The translations under genes were made by a program, and so were the position numbers. A stretch of 64,000 bases of DNA from NCBI GenBank assembly GCA_963693085.1, contig OY856410.1:1394554363-1394618362 (forward strand), read 5' to 3'. Positions 46,300 through 58,327 of the stretch are shown here, in pieces. Under the pieces are notes generated by a model, which was not told where the DNA came from, made no database searches, and saw only the letters and a list, made by a program, of their open reading frames with translations. This DNA is from Alisma plantago-aquatica. Taxonomy: Eukaryota > Streptophyta > Magnoliopsida > Alismatales > Alismataceae. The number at the start of each line of letters is the position of its first letter. The stretch's first letter is position 1.

Positions 46300-47785
46300 T
46301 CTACAACTAAAATGAGTATTTCTAGGTTAAACTTTAAAAAAAGATGATGCAATAAATATGTATAATACATATGTTAATAGGTCTTCTCATAAACACAATG
46401 ACTATTATGAAATTTCAAAAAATAGTGGATAAAGTTGCATGCAACCCCCTCTATAGGCTTTCTTACATAGTATAGATGAGTCTCCTAGTATAATATATAA
46501 TTCAAGAAATTCAAAATAAAAGTGTGGTGTACACACATGGACCAGTATGTAATCTCAAAAAAAATTGGAGAAATTTGCATCCAACCCCTCCGCAAGCTTT
46601 CTTATATAGCATAAATGAGTCTTCTAATATAGTATATAATTTAAGAAATTAAAGATAAAAGTGTGGTGTCTACACAGAGGGACCAGTATGTAATTTTTTT
46701 TAAAAAGGAGAAAATTGCATTCAATCCCATCTGCGGGCTTTCTTATATTATATAGATGAGTGTCCTAATATAATATATAATTTCAAAATTAAAGACAAAA
46801 GTGTGGTGTATACACACGTGGACCGATATGTAATCTAAAAAAATAATGGAGAAATTTGCATCCAACCCCTCCACGGGTTTTCTTATATAGCATAGATGAG
46901 ACTCCTAATATAATATATAATACAAGAAACTAAAGATAAAAGTGTGGTGTACACAAGGAAGAACCAATATGTAATTTCAAAAGAAATAGAGAAAATTACA
47001 TTCAACCCCATCTGCAGACTTTTTTATATAGCATAGATGAGACTCCCAATATAATATATTGTTAAAAAAATTAAAGATAAAAGTGTGGTGTATACACACA
47101 GGGACCAATATTTAATTTCAAAAAATAATGTAGAAAATCGCATCCAACCCCCTCCTAGGGCTTTCTTATATAGTATAAATGAGTCTCCTAATACAATATA
47201 TAATTTAAAAAATTAAAGACAAAAGTGTGGTGTACCCAAACAGGGACCAGTATGTCATTTCAAAAAATAATGGAGAAAATTGCATCCAACCCCCTCATAG
47301 GCTTTCTTATATAGTATAGATGAGTCTCCTAATATGATATATAATTTACAAAATTAAAGACAAAAGCTTGGTGTACACAATGACTGATATGTAATTTCAA
47401 AAAATAATGAAGAAAATTGCATCCAACCCCTTCGTGGGTTTTCTTATATAGTATATAGATGAGTCTCCTAATATAATATATAATTTAAAAAATAAAAGAT
47501 AAAAGTGTGGTGTACACACATAGGGACCAATACATAATTTTAAAAAATGGAGAAAATTGCATCCAACTACCCTTGCGAGGTTTGTTATATAGTATAAATG
47601 AGACTACCCCTGTGTATGCTTTCTTATGTAGTATAGATGAGTCTCCTAATATAATATATAATTAAAAAAATTAAAGAAAAAAGTCAGGTGTGCACACACA
47701 TGGAGGAGTATTCCATTTCAAAAAGTAATGGAGAAAATTGCATCCAACCCCCTCTGCGGGCTATCTTATATAGTATAGATGAGTC
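46300..47785. repeat. ~141-bp tandem array, left part (about 11 units)
   Basis: Landmarks GATGAGTCTCCTAATATAAT, AAAGTGTGGTGTACACAC, GGACCAATATGTAATTTC, AAAATTGCATCCAACCCC and CTTTCTTATATAGTATA repeat in order at ~141-bp spacing. It stops at the Sirevirus insertion and resumes at 58328. Confidence 0.93.
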
Positions 47786-49255
47786 TGTTGACTTGAGAGT
47801 TATACATTGCCCATGTTTTGATGATGACTTAACCATTCCATTCCTATGTATCTAATATGTTTGTTCAATATTGATTTTAGGCTTTAGGTACATGAAAAGG
47901 ATCAAACTACGCAAGCCCTAGCTTGTTCAAGTTCAAGTCAAAAGTATTGCAAGTGCACGTTTTGGGAAATCACTCCAAATGACCTTAGATGAATTTTGTA
48001 ATCACTTGTATTGATAATGTCACTTGTAACTAAGATGAGAAAAAATTAGGAACACTTAATTCCAACGTTTGATCACTCAAAAGTCAATTTATAAAATTTG
48101 TCACAGGTTGTTTATCAGTCGAGTTGGAAACTCGACCGATCCAGTGATGGAATTTATGAAGATGACCAATCGGTCGAATTGAACACTCACAAAACTTGAC
48201 AAATCGATCAACTAAGAAAAACTAATTTTGACTCATCGGTCGAGTTTACCAGAACAAACTAGACCGATAGTTTGAAAATTGGCTTTGTCACTTAGTGGAT
48301 CGGTCGAGTTATCTTTAATAAAACTCAACCAAATGTATTGTACGGAAAACACAGAAAAAGTAATTATAACTGTTGGAGTGTTGTCTTGAATGAAAATAGA
48401 TATGTTGTAACTTGGAAAATGGCTATATTTTTCCATTAAGTGATCCCACACTCAAGGTAACACCCCAGCTATAAATAGGACCCCTTGGAGTTAATTCCTA
48501 GTTTGCTCATTCATGCTATTCTAAGTCCTTGCTATACTTGAGTGTGTTGCAACTTCTTGAGCTCCTTTGTCTCTCTCATTTGTAAAGAATTTTGTGATTA
48601 TGAGTGAGTTAGACCAGTTGTAAGAGAGATACCATCATGTTCTTGTAAAGCTCTCATTCCATTCCATCTTCCCAACCCCCTTTCTCAAAGAAGAAAAGGT
48701 TGAAGCAAGCAACTCTAAGTGAAGGTGAAGTTGTTGCTGTTCTTCTTCAAGGTTGAAGAAGAGGTGACGATATTCTCTAGGTGAAGGAGAAGGGAAAGGC
48801 CAAGATTTAAGAAGAGTAGGAAAATTCCTTCAAGGCCAAAGACTTAATGCAAGTGTGGGTAAGTCCTTGTTGAAGGCTGAAGACATCTTGATCAAGTGGG
48901 TATGTCCTTATATAGGTGGAAGACTCTTGTCTTGAATAGGTAAGTCATTGGATGTATAGTGGTCTTCTTGTATCTCTTATGAATGAATATAATTATACAC
49001 AGATTGCAAAGTCCTAGAGGTTGACCTATCTAGGTATGGATTGACTTTCTCCTAGTTTGGAGAGTGGAACCACTCTAAAACACCTTGTCCAAGTGCATGT
49101 TTCAATTTCTCTAATCCTTTCTATGCTTGCTTAGTTAGGACTTCAAATTTCACTTAAGCTATTGGTTTTGATTGATATAATTTGAAGGTTTAACTTATCT
49201 TGTGAGAATTTTGAAGCTCTATATACACCCCCCTTTTAGATCCCTAGATCCAACA
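47786..49255 (+). repeat. 5' LTR of the Sirevirus-like element
   Basis: Contains the palindrome cluster (48115-48330, words CGGTCGAGTT / AACTCGACCG) and a TATA box (CTATAAATAG, about 48470-48479). Ends CCAACA directly before the primer site. Confidence 0.93.
48470..48479 (+). promoter_or_regulatory. LTR TATA box
   Basis: CTATAAATAG about 140 bp after the palindrome cluster; the 3' LTR has the same word at 57569-57578. Confidence 0.7.
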
Positions 49256-49257
49256 AG

Positions 49258-49270
49258 TGGTATCAGAGCC
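49258..49270 (+). promoter_or_regulatory. Primer-binding site (initiator tRNA-Met)
   Basis: TGGTATCAGAGCC, exact Copia consensus, 2 bp after the LTR. Confidence 0.93.
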
Positions 49271-49307
49271 AAGGATCTTTTCCAACAATCTCCCACAAGA
49301 CGAGAAG

Positions 49308-50402
49308 ATGGACAACAACCTACTTGTTTCACTCAACCTAGAGGGAGGCTTCTCCATGTGTCCTCTGGTATTTGATGACACCAAATTCTTCTATTGGAAG
49401 AGGCGTATGTAGTTCTACATTCAAGGATGAGATTTGATATGTGGAAGGTGATGGTCACACCATACAAGGAGCCGACCAGAGCTATTTCAACATGGAATGA
49501 AGTTGCAATAAAAGAAGCCCAGCTCAATGCCAAAGCCATATGCATCCTCTATGCAGCCCTTACCCCAACGGAGTTCAACTGCATCTCATCTTGGGATACT
49601 GCCTATGAGATTTGGGATAAGTTTTGCATTATCTATGAGGGCACAAAGCAAGTCAAGGAGGCTAATATATACATGTTGAATAGCCTTCTAGAGAACTTTA
49701 AGATGGGCAAGAAGGAAGGGATTAAGGAGATGTACTCTAGGCTCAATGTGATCATCAATGGCCTAGCTGCTTTGGGCAATACTTTGGATAGAGGTGTAAT
49801 TAACTCCAAGATCTTGAGGTCTCTACCAAAGAGATGGGAGTCAAAGGTAACCTCCATTGAAGAAGTGAGGAGTCTTGGTGACATCCCAACCAAAGACATC
49901 ATTGGCAACCTCCAAGCTCATGAGCCAAGGCTTGACAAGCAAGAATAGAAGGAAACCAAGAAGATGAAAGATAGTGCTTTCAAACCACAAGTGGAGGTGG
50001 TCATCCTTCAACAAAAACTTGCTTTTCAAACATCTCCCTCATCCTCTAATGAAGATGATGGTCTTAGTGAGCATGAAGCCAACTACACCAAGGGCAAGCA
50101 CTTCAAGGGAAAGCAATCCTCCTCCTCCACTCCTGGATGCTACAAGTGTGGATAAAAGGGACACTACAAGAGTGAATGTGCTAAATCAAGAAAGTTACAC
50201 CACAAGGGCAGCTCCAAGAAGGAGGAAGAGTACAAGAAGGAGAACAAGTACAATAGAAAGGAAAAGAAGGAGAAAAGACACAAGAATGCAGCTCATGCAA
50301 CTTGGGAGGAATCATCCTCAAGTGGCTCTATCTCTAAAGAAGATGGAGAGTGCCACATTGCTCTTCTGGCCTCTACTAGTGAAGAAATTGGTGAGGTAAG
50401 CT
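49308..50402 (+). pseudogene. Sirevirus-like gag
   Basis: Starts MDNNLLVSLNLEGG and continues as a UBN2-type gag (WEVAIKEAQLNAKA-like region through LPKRWESKVTSIEE), then a Ser-rich linker, a CCHC knuckle (CYKCG, stop, KGHYKSEC, about 50138-50172) and a Lys-rich tail. The protein would package element RNA. Defects: a stop near 49409, a frameshift near 49420, a stop at 49946, and one inside the knuckle at 50153. Apart from those the long frame from 49394 is preserved. Confidence 0.82.
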
Positions 50403-51340
50403 GAATGAGTTATCTAAGGAAACTCTTATTGATAATCTTGTTTCTACCCGTTCTACTTTTGCTAAATGTAAATCTAAAAGAAAAATGTTAGGAAAAAATA
50501 TTGATGATTTGTATGTTAAACTTGAAATTCTTGAGCTAAATGAGAAAATCTTGAGAGCATTGATAACTTGTAAGGCCAATATCTTAATCTTGTGCTCCAA
50601 TACAATGGAGTTGAAGTAGATAATGGTATTTACCTTAAGAATATTAAAACTCTTAAGGAAGATAACCAAAAGTGCCTAAATGAGCTTAAAACTCTTAAAA
50701 CTGAAAATGATGAATTTAAGCTCCTTGTTGATGCTCGTAGGGATGAGAGGGACATTTATCTTAAGGAAATTCAAGTGCTTAAATCTAAAAATGCTAGGTT
50801 TCTTGGTTAAGTTAATGATTTATCCTCTAGACCTATCTTTCCTAGTAATGATATTGCTTCTATTTCTCTTGATAAAGATTCTTATTTGACTAAAGCCCTC
50901 TATTTAGAGGCTGACCTTGTTCATGCTAGATATGATCTTTCTAGTTTGTCTTATACTATCATATCTCTTAATGATATCAATCATAGACTTAGAGCCTCTC
51001 TGTATAAATTCCTCAAAGGAGAAAACTCCCTTATTGAAATCCTTGACCATTCTTCCAAACAAAGTGGTACTAATGGTTTGGGATTTGTAGGGGGGCACTT
51101 AAGGGCAAGAATAAAGACAAAGGTAAGAAAAAAAGTAAGGAAACCTCCTTTTTCATTAGAGAGTATTTTGCCACTAAGAATTCTATTATTTATTCTCATT
51201 GCAAATGTGATGATCATTACTCTACTTATTGTCCTAACAAGCCTAAGGGGACCAACCCAAAGATGAAATGGGTCTCCAAGCATCTCCGGATCCCCAAGTT
51301 TGAGTTGGAAACTGACACTTTCCTTTCTTGTAGGAAAAAG
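50403..51340 (+). pseudogene. Coiled-coil/linker segment between gag and protease
   Basis: Leu/Lys/Glu-rich heptad-like stretches (LKTLKTENDEFKLL, about 50690) typical of the extended gag of Sireviruses, followed by a second CxC-H-C-like finger (about 51200-51235) and KGTNPKMKWVSK. Frame changes occur several times. Confidence 0.6.
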
Positions 51341-53055
51341 GTAGACGGATTGTTGATAGTGGTTGCACGAAGCACATGACAGGTGATAGAAGCCATTTCA
51401 ACTAATTCACTAAGAAGAAAGGAGGTTCAGTTACCTTTGGGGACAACAAGAAATGTAAGGTAAAAGGTGAGGGTGATGTAGGTGAATCCTTATGTGTCAA
51501 GAATGTTCTTTTTATGGTTGGCCTACATCACAATTTAATAAGTGTAAATCAATTATGTGATAATGGTTACCTTGTGCTATTTACTTCTTTTGAATGCTTG
51601 ATTCTAGATTCCCTCATCTATCAAGTCATATATAAGGAAACTAGAAGTGGTAATCTTTATGTAATTGTAATTGACTCTTTAAGCCTGATGTCAGTAGATG
51701 CCTAGTAGTCAACTCGAATGATATTTCTCTTTGGCATCATCGACTTGCTGATGTAAATATGCATCAGTTGAAGAAGTTGAGCAAAAAGGACTTGGTCAAG
51801 GGACTTCCCAAATTGGATTTTGAAAAAGATGAGGAATTCCAACCTTGTACCCAAGGAAAGAAAACCAAGTCCTCCTTCAAATCCGAAGGAGTCATTAGTA
51901 CCAAGAGATCTCTTGAACTTCTTCACATTGATCTATTTGGACCAATGAGAACTCAATTGCTTCTTGGCTCCAAGTATTGCCTTGTTATTGTCGATGATTT
52001 CTATAGATATACTTGGACCTTCTTTCTCGTTTCCAAGAGTGATATGCTTGATATTTTCTCAAGTTGTTTTAAATGAGTTGAGAATGAAACCTCTTGTCGA
52101 ATTGTATCCATCTGTAGTGATCATGGGAGAGTATTTGAAAATGATCTTTTTGAGCATTTTTGTGAAGAATCTGGCTATGCATATAACTTCTCATCACCTT
52201 AAACACCTCAACAAAATAGGGTTGTAGAGAGGAAGAATAGGTCACTACAAGAGATGGCTAGGACCATGCTTTTAGAGTATGACACTCCAAAGAAGTTTTG
52301 GGTCAAAACTATCAGTACCTCATGTGTTTGTGCAAAACTGGTTTTTTACATATCCTTCTTTAAAGAAAACCCCCTATGATCTATGGTGTGGTAGGAAGCC
52401 TTCCATCGAGTATTTCCATGTTTTTGGATTTCCTTGTTTTGTTTTTAATATGAAAGATTCTCTCAATAAGTTTTGATCTGAAACCTTACAAGGCTTTCTT
52501 TCTTGTCTATAGCACTACTAGCAAGGTTTATACAGCATTTAATGTTGATCTTAATAAAGTAGAAGAATCTATAAATGTTAAGTTTATTGAGACTAACCCC
52601 TCTATTCCCAAAGATATTGTTCCAAATGATGATGTAGCAGGTGAGGTAATTACAATTCTAAAAGAACTCAACATCACCCAAAAGGGAAAAGAGGTGGTCA
52701 TTCAAGAAGAAGAGAAAGATGAAGAGAAGAAGGATCCAACTCCCAAATTTGTAAAGAATCATCCAAAATATATGATTTTAGGTGATCCATTTGAAAGAGT
52801 AAAGACACAGGCTGCATTCAACAAAGAACAAGCCAACAACGCCTTATCTCGCCACTCAAGCCAAAGAATGTCAAAGAAGCTCTTGGGGATGATGAATGGA
52901 TCCTAGGCATGCACGAAGGGTTGGAGCAATTTGAAAAGAACAAAGTATGGACTCTAGTGCCAAGACCAAGTGATAGAAAGATCTTTGGCACCAAGTGGGT
53001 CTATCACAACAAGCTAGAATAAAGTAGCAAAGTGGTAAGGAATAAAGCAAGAGTG
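51341..53055 (+). pseudogene. pol: protease, integrase and start of RT
   Basis: Protease motif VDSGCTKHMTGD (about 51352) keeps the catalytic D-S-G. GAG-pre/integrase zinc region WHHRLAD...(about 51735), then HIDLFGPMRT (first Asp, about 51925), CSDHGRVFEND (second Asp, about 52115) and RVVERKNRS (Glu, about 52225), so the DDE triad is visible. RT begins with DDEWILGMHEGLEQFEKNKVW (about 52887-52950) and GTKWVY, then stops abruptly near 53055. Several stops and frame changes are present. Confidence 0.82.
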
Positions 53056-53940
53056 AATTTGAGATGAGTATGATGGGTGAGCTCACATTCTTCCTCACCT
53101 TTCAAATCAAACAAACTAAAGATGGGAACTTCGTCAACCAAGGCAAGTACACAAGTGAACTACTTAAGCGCTTTGGGATGGAAAACACTAAGTTGATGGA
53201 CACACCCATGTCAAACACCACCAAACTTGACAAAGATGAAGAAGGTGAAAAGGTAGATGAGAATCTCTATAGAGGTATGATTGGAAGTTGACTTTACTTA
53301 ACTGCCTCTAGACCTGATATAATATTTAGTGTTAGCTTACGTACTCGCTTTCAATCAAATTCCAAGAAATCTCATCTTATAGATGTTAAGAGGATTTTAA
53401 GGTACTAAGCAAAAACTCCAAATTTTGGTATATGGTATCCCAAGTCAAGGGACTTTACTCTTACGTCTTATAGTGATGTGGATTACATGGGATGCTTGAT
53501 TGATAGAAAGTGTACAAGTGGCACTTGCTTTCTCCTAGGACCATGCTTGGTGTCTTAGTTCTCCATGAAATATAGCATAGTGGCATTATCAACCACCAAG
53601 GCTGAATATATTGTAGTTGGGATTTGTTGTGCATAGGTCCTATGGATGAAGTAAATGCTCAAAAACTTTAACATTCATTTTGATGCTTCTCCTATCTATT
53701 GTGATAATACTAGTGCATTTAACTTGTCATATAATCATATCTTGCATAGTAGAGATAAACATATAGAGGTTTGTTATCATTTTCTTTGTGATCATATTGC
53801 CAAAAAGGATATCTATATCATGCATTAGGACACAGAAAATCAGTTGGCGGACATTTTCACTAAACCTCTAGCTAGAGAGAAATTTAATTTTATTAGATCT
53901 GAACTGCTCATAACTGCTTTAAATGAATCACATATTCCTT
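53056..53940 (+). pseudogene. pol: end of RT and RNase H after an internal deletion
   Basis: Directly after the RT start, the sequence reads GELTFFLTFQIKQ and later TSELLKRFGM, the region downstream of the RT active site. The YVDD-type catalytic box and its flanks are missing, so several hundred bp are deleted at about 53055-53065. RNase H follows (TASRPDIIF, about 53310; SYSDVDYMG; CTSGTCFLLG; STTKAEYIV; H-I-E at about 53758; ENQLADIFTKPL). Confidence 0.82.
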
Positions 53941-54199
53941 CTAGATATTTGTCATCTATTCTATATGCTTTGACTATGTTTTGATCATCTTTGTTTGCTA
54001 ATATGCTAAAAATTGGTTTTCATGTTCTTTTTGCCTTGTTTTTCTCTTATTTTTGGGTATTTTTCACAAACGTTTGTTTTATCACAAAATAATATCCAAT
54101 GATGAGTGATATGTGCCTAGTATGTTCAAAATGCAAAATGGACTAGAAAAATAAATTTAGTTAGCACTCTAGTGGCTAGAAATTAAGATTTCTAATATT

Positions 54200-54335
54200 G
54201 GTTCAGTTGGACCATCAGTCCAATTGCCAACTCGACCGATCAGTGGCCAGAGCTTTTTTTAAGAGTCGATCGATCGAGTTTCTAAGTCATAGAACTCGAA
54301 TAATGGTCGGTCTGGAGCAAACATTAGTTAGGTTT
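54200..54335 (+). promoter_or_regulatory. Internal copy of the LTR-type palindrome cluster
   Basis: AACTCGACCGATCAG, GATCGATCGAGTTTCT and ACTCGAA words echo the LTR palindromes, here just upstream of the env-position ORF and outside either LTR. Confidence 0.55.
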
Positions 54336-54550
54336 GGCCGACTTTTCTCCCTCTCAACTAGAGAAAAATTGATCGATCCAACCTCTAGCTCCCTCAAGCT
54401 CTCTACCCTAGCCCCGACCTTCTTCCCTGTAGCCCTAGTTTGACCTAGATTGACCTTCATTGAACTCTTTCCCATTAACCCTAGGTGTTTGGACAGATTG
54501 TGGTGGTTTTTTCTTTGCTTTTTCTCTCTATTTCCCCCCTTTTCATCTCC

Positions 54551-56220
54551 ATGGTGTATAATAGAACAAAGAGAGCGACCCCAACTAGAGCACCATCTTC
54601 GTCTTCCAACTCGTGTCTCATACCCTTTGACGATAACTTCTTTGTCTCCAATGAGGCTCTCAGTAGGTACAAGGAGCTCCTTCCTAGGAACCCCTTTCCA
54701 TTTCGTACCCTTTTTGAGCCAACCCCTCATCGACAAAGGGTCATCGATCAAGTAGCCGAGTTGTTATACGATCACCACCTCTCTGCATTGTGTGTCGAAC
54801 ACACGTGCTACAACAATTCAATCACAAGCACGAAAGTTGTTCATGAATTATATGCTAACTTGCAATGGAATTATGACACACTCGTACCCCCACCAAAATC
54901 TCAAGTGGTCCTCACTTCCACGATCGTTGAGAAGAAATTCTAAGTCTCTGAGGATACCCTGAACATCTTCTTCTCAGGTATTGAGGTGACTGATACCTAG
55001 TGGAAGGACTATCCTGAGTATTTTGACCTAGTTGACCCTGAGGCCTTTTACAAGCAATATGATCTTACTCTTCGTGATACTCATAAATACTTGAAGAAGC
55101 CTTATTTTCCCTATAGGAAGAAATGTACCCTTCCCTCCTCCGCCTTAAACCTCAAGAACCACATACTTGCTCTAGTTGTTAACTACAATATTCATCCCAA
55201 GAAAAATCAGACTAAAATTGTAGAAAATATTGTGGTGATTATGTTCTGTCTCCTAAAGGACATCAGAGTCAAATGGTCTATTTATGTCCTTTACCATATG
55301 ACCTATTTTGACTCTGGCAAGAACACATGTGGCACCCATCCACCATGCCCAACCATGATCTGTGGTATTTTTCAAGTTGTCACTGGAAAATCTCTTTTCC
55401 ATGACCTTCACTACAAACCAGCCCAGAAAAGAGTTTTCATTAGTGAGACCACACTTCAGAAGTTTGTGCCTATCCCTACCTCTACCACACCCAGATCCAC
55501 TACCTCCACCTCCACCTATGCCCCTCCACCTCCACCTATGCCCCTCCACCTCAGCCTTCCCGACCTGCTCACACCTCGCTTCATGTATCAAATATAACCC
55601 TTATGGGATACATGATGCATCAATAGGTGTGTAACCTTTAGGTGCATCGATCAGGACCTCTATGACATCATGTCCAACATGAACCTATCATGTGCACACC
55701 CTTATCCTACCTACCATCTCTACCTAAGAGGTGACTATGCATCCTATGCATATGATCACTTTTACCCTACCCATCCACCTGCTTCTTCTGCTGCTACACC
55801 CTCTACTATCGGTGGATCTACCCTTATTGTGTTGCCTCTCACTATTGGTCCTATAGCTACCCTACCTACAGGGCTTGGTACTTCTGCTCCTTCTTATCCT
55901 CAAGCCTAAGAGTTACATGACCTTGGTATGTTGTGGGCTGAGCAAAATTCCAGGTGGCCCGATCATAGTTTTGGTTCCTCTTCCGATGAGGATATGTCAC
56001 ATCAATCAGATGAGGAAACTACTACTGTTGTTGAGGAGGCCTATGAGGATGATGGTGATGCTGGTTCTGGTGGCTCTACTGATGGTTTTGGTGATGAAGG
56101 TGATGTTGATGTCTCTGCTGCACCTTCAAATGGAGATGATGACTATGAGCCAGAAGCCTCTACTAATGATGTTGATGATAATGTTGATGATGCAGACATA
56201 GATGACCTAGATGTTTAGAA
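54551..56220 (+). pseudogene. Env-position ORF of the Sirevirus-like element (555-codon frame with stops)
   Basis: The start MVYNRTKRATPTRAP was chosen because it opens the conserved basic/Ser-rich N-terminus. A Met 22 codons upstream adds a hydrophobic stretch and is possible. The N-terminal half (FPFRTLFEPTPHRQR, VVHELYANL, CLLKDIRVKW) resembles the putative plant transposon protein domain found in many retroelement ORFs (PF20167-like). A Pro/Thr-rich middle and a very acidic C-terminus (SDEDMSHQSDEE to DADIDDLDV) follow. Five stops (54941, 54998, 55595, 55613, 55907) break it, with no frameshift. Role unknown; Sireviruses often carry an env-like ORF here, but I see no clear envelope features. 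Confidence 0.65.
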
Positions 56221-56883
56221 TTTTTTAGTTTTTAGTCTAGATGTTGATCATATATATCTTTCTAGGCTATTTTGTACTAAAAAACATCTTGGCACATTTT
56301 CTGAGTTGTACTATTTATCATCATGTTTTTCATTGTTTTGGCTTGTAGTTGTTTTTGAGGGCATGCTCTCTGTGTTGTAATATTCATTATATGTACACTT
56401 ACTCTTTGATTTACTATATCTCATGAGTTGGTGCCTTGTTTACCATATTTTGATTATGACTTAGCTTGCTTGTTTCTCTCATGTCTGTTTTGGTGTATAC
56501 CTTGAGATTTCATGTTGTGGATGTATGTTTGGTTGTGCTTGGATAAGACCTATTTTTGTGCTCTTCTACCCCCCTACCTTTTTTGATAATGTCAAAAGGG
56601 GGAGAGAAGTTCAATTTTTTGAAGCTCAACCATAATTATTTTATTGTATATGTGATCCTTTTCTTGTTTATTATATTATTTATCATGTAACTTGGTAAAG
56701 GGTCATATAGTATATATCTCATATATTTTTGTGTATATAGACTAACTATGTAGCTAAGAGTAAGCATTGATTCAGGGGGGCAAATCACATTGTTCAAATC
56801 ATGAATCCCCCTGCAATCCACATCGAAAAGGTATAACTTTACATATCCTTTTCAATATGATTGAGGAATGGTTTGTCATTGTC
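56221..56883 (+). other. Sirevirus 3' untranslated region
   Basis: T-rich, no ORF of note. It contains a second purine-rich word, TGTCAAAAGGGGGAGAG (about 56589-56606), before the one adjoining the LTR. Confidence 0.6.
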
Positions 56884-56897
56884 AAAAAGGGGGAGAA
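56884..56897 (+). promoter_or_regulatory. Polypurine tract
   Basis: AAAAAGGGGGAGAA immediately before the 3' LTR; primes plus-strand synthesis in Copia elements. Confidence 0.9.
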
Positions 56898-58327
56898 TGT
56901 TGACTTGAGAGTTATACATTGCAATGACTTAACCATTCCATTCTTATGTATCTAATATGTTTGTTCAAGATTGATTTCAGGCTTTAGGTACATGAAAAGG
57001 ATCAAATTACATAAGCCCTAGCTTGTTCAAGTTCAAGTCAAAAGCAATGCAAGTGCGTGTTTTGGGAAATCACTCCAAATGACCTTAGATGATTTTTGTA
57101 ATCACTTATATTGATGATATGACTTGTAGCTAAGATGAGAAAAAATCCAGAACACTTAATTCCAACATTTTATCACTCAAAAGTCAATTTAAAAATTTGT
57201 CACAGGTTGTTTATCGGTCGAGTTGGAAACTCGACCAATCCAATGATGGATTTTCTGAAGATGACCAATTGGTCAAGTTGCACACTCATATAACTTGAAT
57301 GATCGATAAACTAAGCAAAATTTATTTTGACTCATCGATCGAGTTTCCCAGAACAAACTCGATTGATAGTTTGAAAATTGACTTTATCACTTAGTGGATC
57401 GGTCGAGTTATCTTTATTAAAACTCGACCAAATGTAATATACTGTAAATGTAGAAAAAGTGTTTATAACCGTTGGAGAGTTGTTTTGAGCGATAATAGAT
57501 CTGTTGTAACTTGGAAAATGTCTATATTTCACCCTTAAGTGATCCCACACTCAAGGGAACACCCCCAACTATAAATAGGACCCCTTAGAGTTTATTTAAA
57601 GTTTGCTATAATTGATTTTGTTGCAACTCCTTGAGCCCCTTTCTCTCTCACATTTATAAAGCATTTCATGATTATGAGTGAGTTAGACCAGTTGTAAGAG
57701 AGATACCTTCATGTGCATGTAAATCTCTCATTCCATTTCATCTTCCCTACCCCCTTTCTCAAAGAAGAAAAGGTTGAAGCAAGCTACCCTGAGTGAATGT
57801 GAAGCTATTGTTGTTCTTCTTCAAGGTTGAAGAAGAGATGAGATCTTCTCCAGGTGAAGGAGAAGGACAAGGCCAAGATTCAAGAAGAGTGAGCAAATTC
57901 CTTCAAGGCCAAAGACTTGATGCAGGTTTGGGTGAGTCCTTATTGAAGTTTGAAGACATCTTGATCCAGTGAGTAAGTCCTTGTGTAGGTGGAAGACTCT
58001 TGTCTTGAATAGGTAAGTGCTCGGATGCATGGTGGTCTATGTGTATCTCTTATGAATGAATACAAGTATACAGAGATTGCAAAGCCCTAGAGATTGACCT
58101 CTCTTGGAAGTGGATTGACTCTCTCCTAGTTTGGAGAGTGGAACCATTCTAAACCACCTTATCCAAATGTATGTTTCAATTTCTCTCATCCTTGTTTTGA
58201 TTGCTTAGTTAGGACTTTAAATCGCACTTCAGCTATTGGTTTTGATTGATATAATTTGGAGGTCTAACTTACCTTGTGAGAATTTTGAATCTCTATTCAC
58301 CCCCCCTCTAGAGCCCTAGATCCAACA
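56898..58327 (+). repeat. 3' LTR of the Sirevirus-like element
   Basis: Collinear with the 5' LTR; differs by scattered substitutions and indels, including a ~14-bp loss near 56926 and about 40 bp around 57600. Palindrome cluster at 57215-57430. Confidence 0.93.

Larger units (their letters stand above)
47786..58327 (+). mobile_element. Sirevirus-like Ty1/Copia retrotransposon, 10.5 kb, defective
   Basis: LTRs of 1470 and 1430 bp (TGTTGACTTGAG...GATCCAACA) bound it. Flanks are GAGTC and GAGTT (47781-47785, 58328-58332), a 5-bp duplication with one change. A perfect TGGTATCAGAGCC primer site and an AAAAAGGGGGAGAA polypurine tract are present. Order gag, protease, integrase, RT/RNase H, then a further ORF before the 3' LTR, plus LTR palindrome clusters and a long coiled-coil region after gag, point to the Sirevirus lineage. 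Stops, frameshifts and an RT deletion make it non-functional. Confidence 0.92.

Noticed and set aside
54485..54550. Hydrophobic leader upstream of the env-position ORF as a signal peptide
   Set aside because: In frame and hydrophobic, but the conserved basic start at 54551 is the likelier initiator; kept only as a note.
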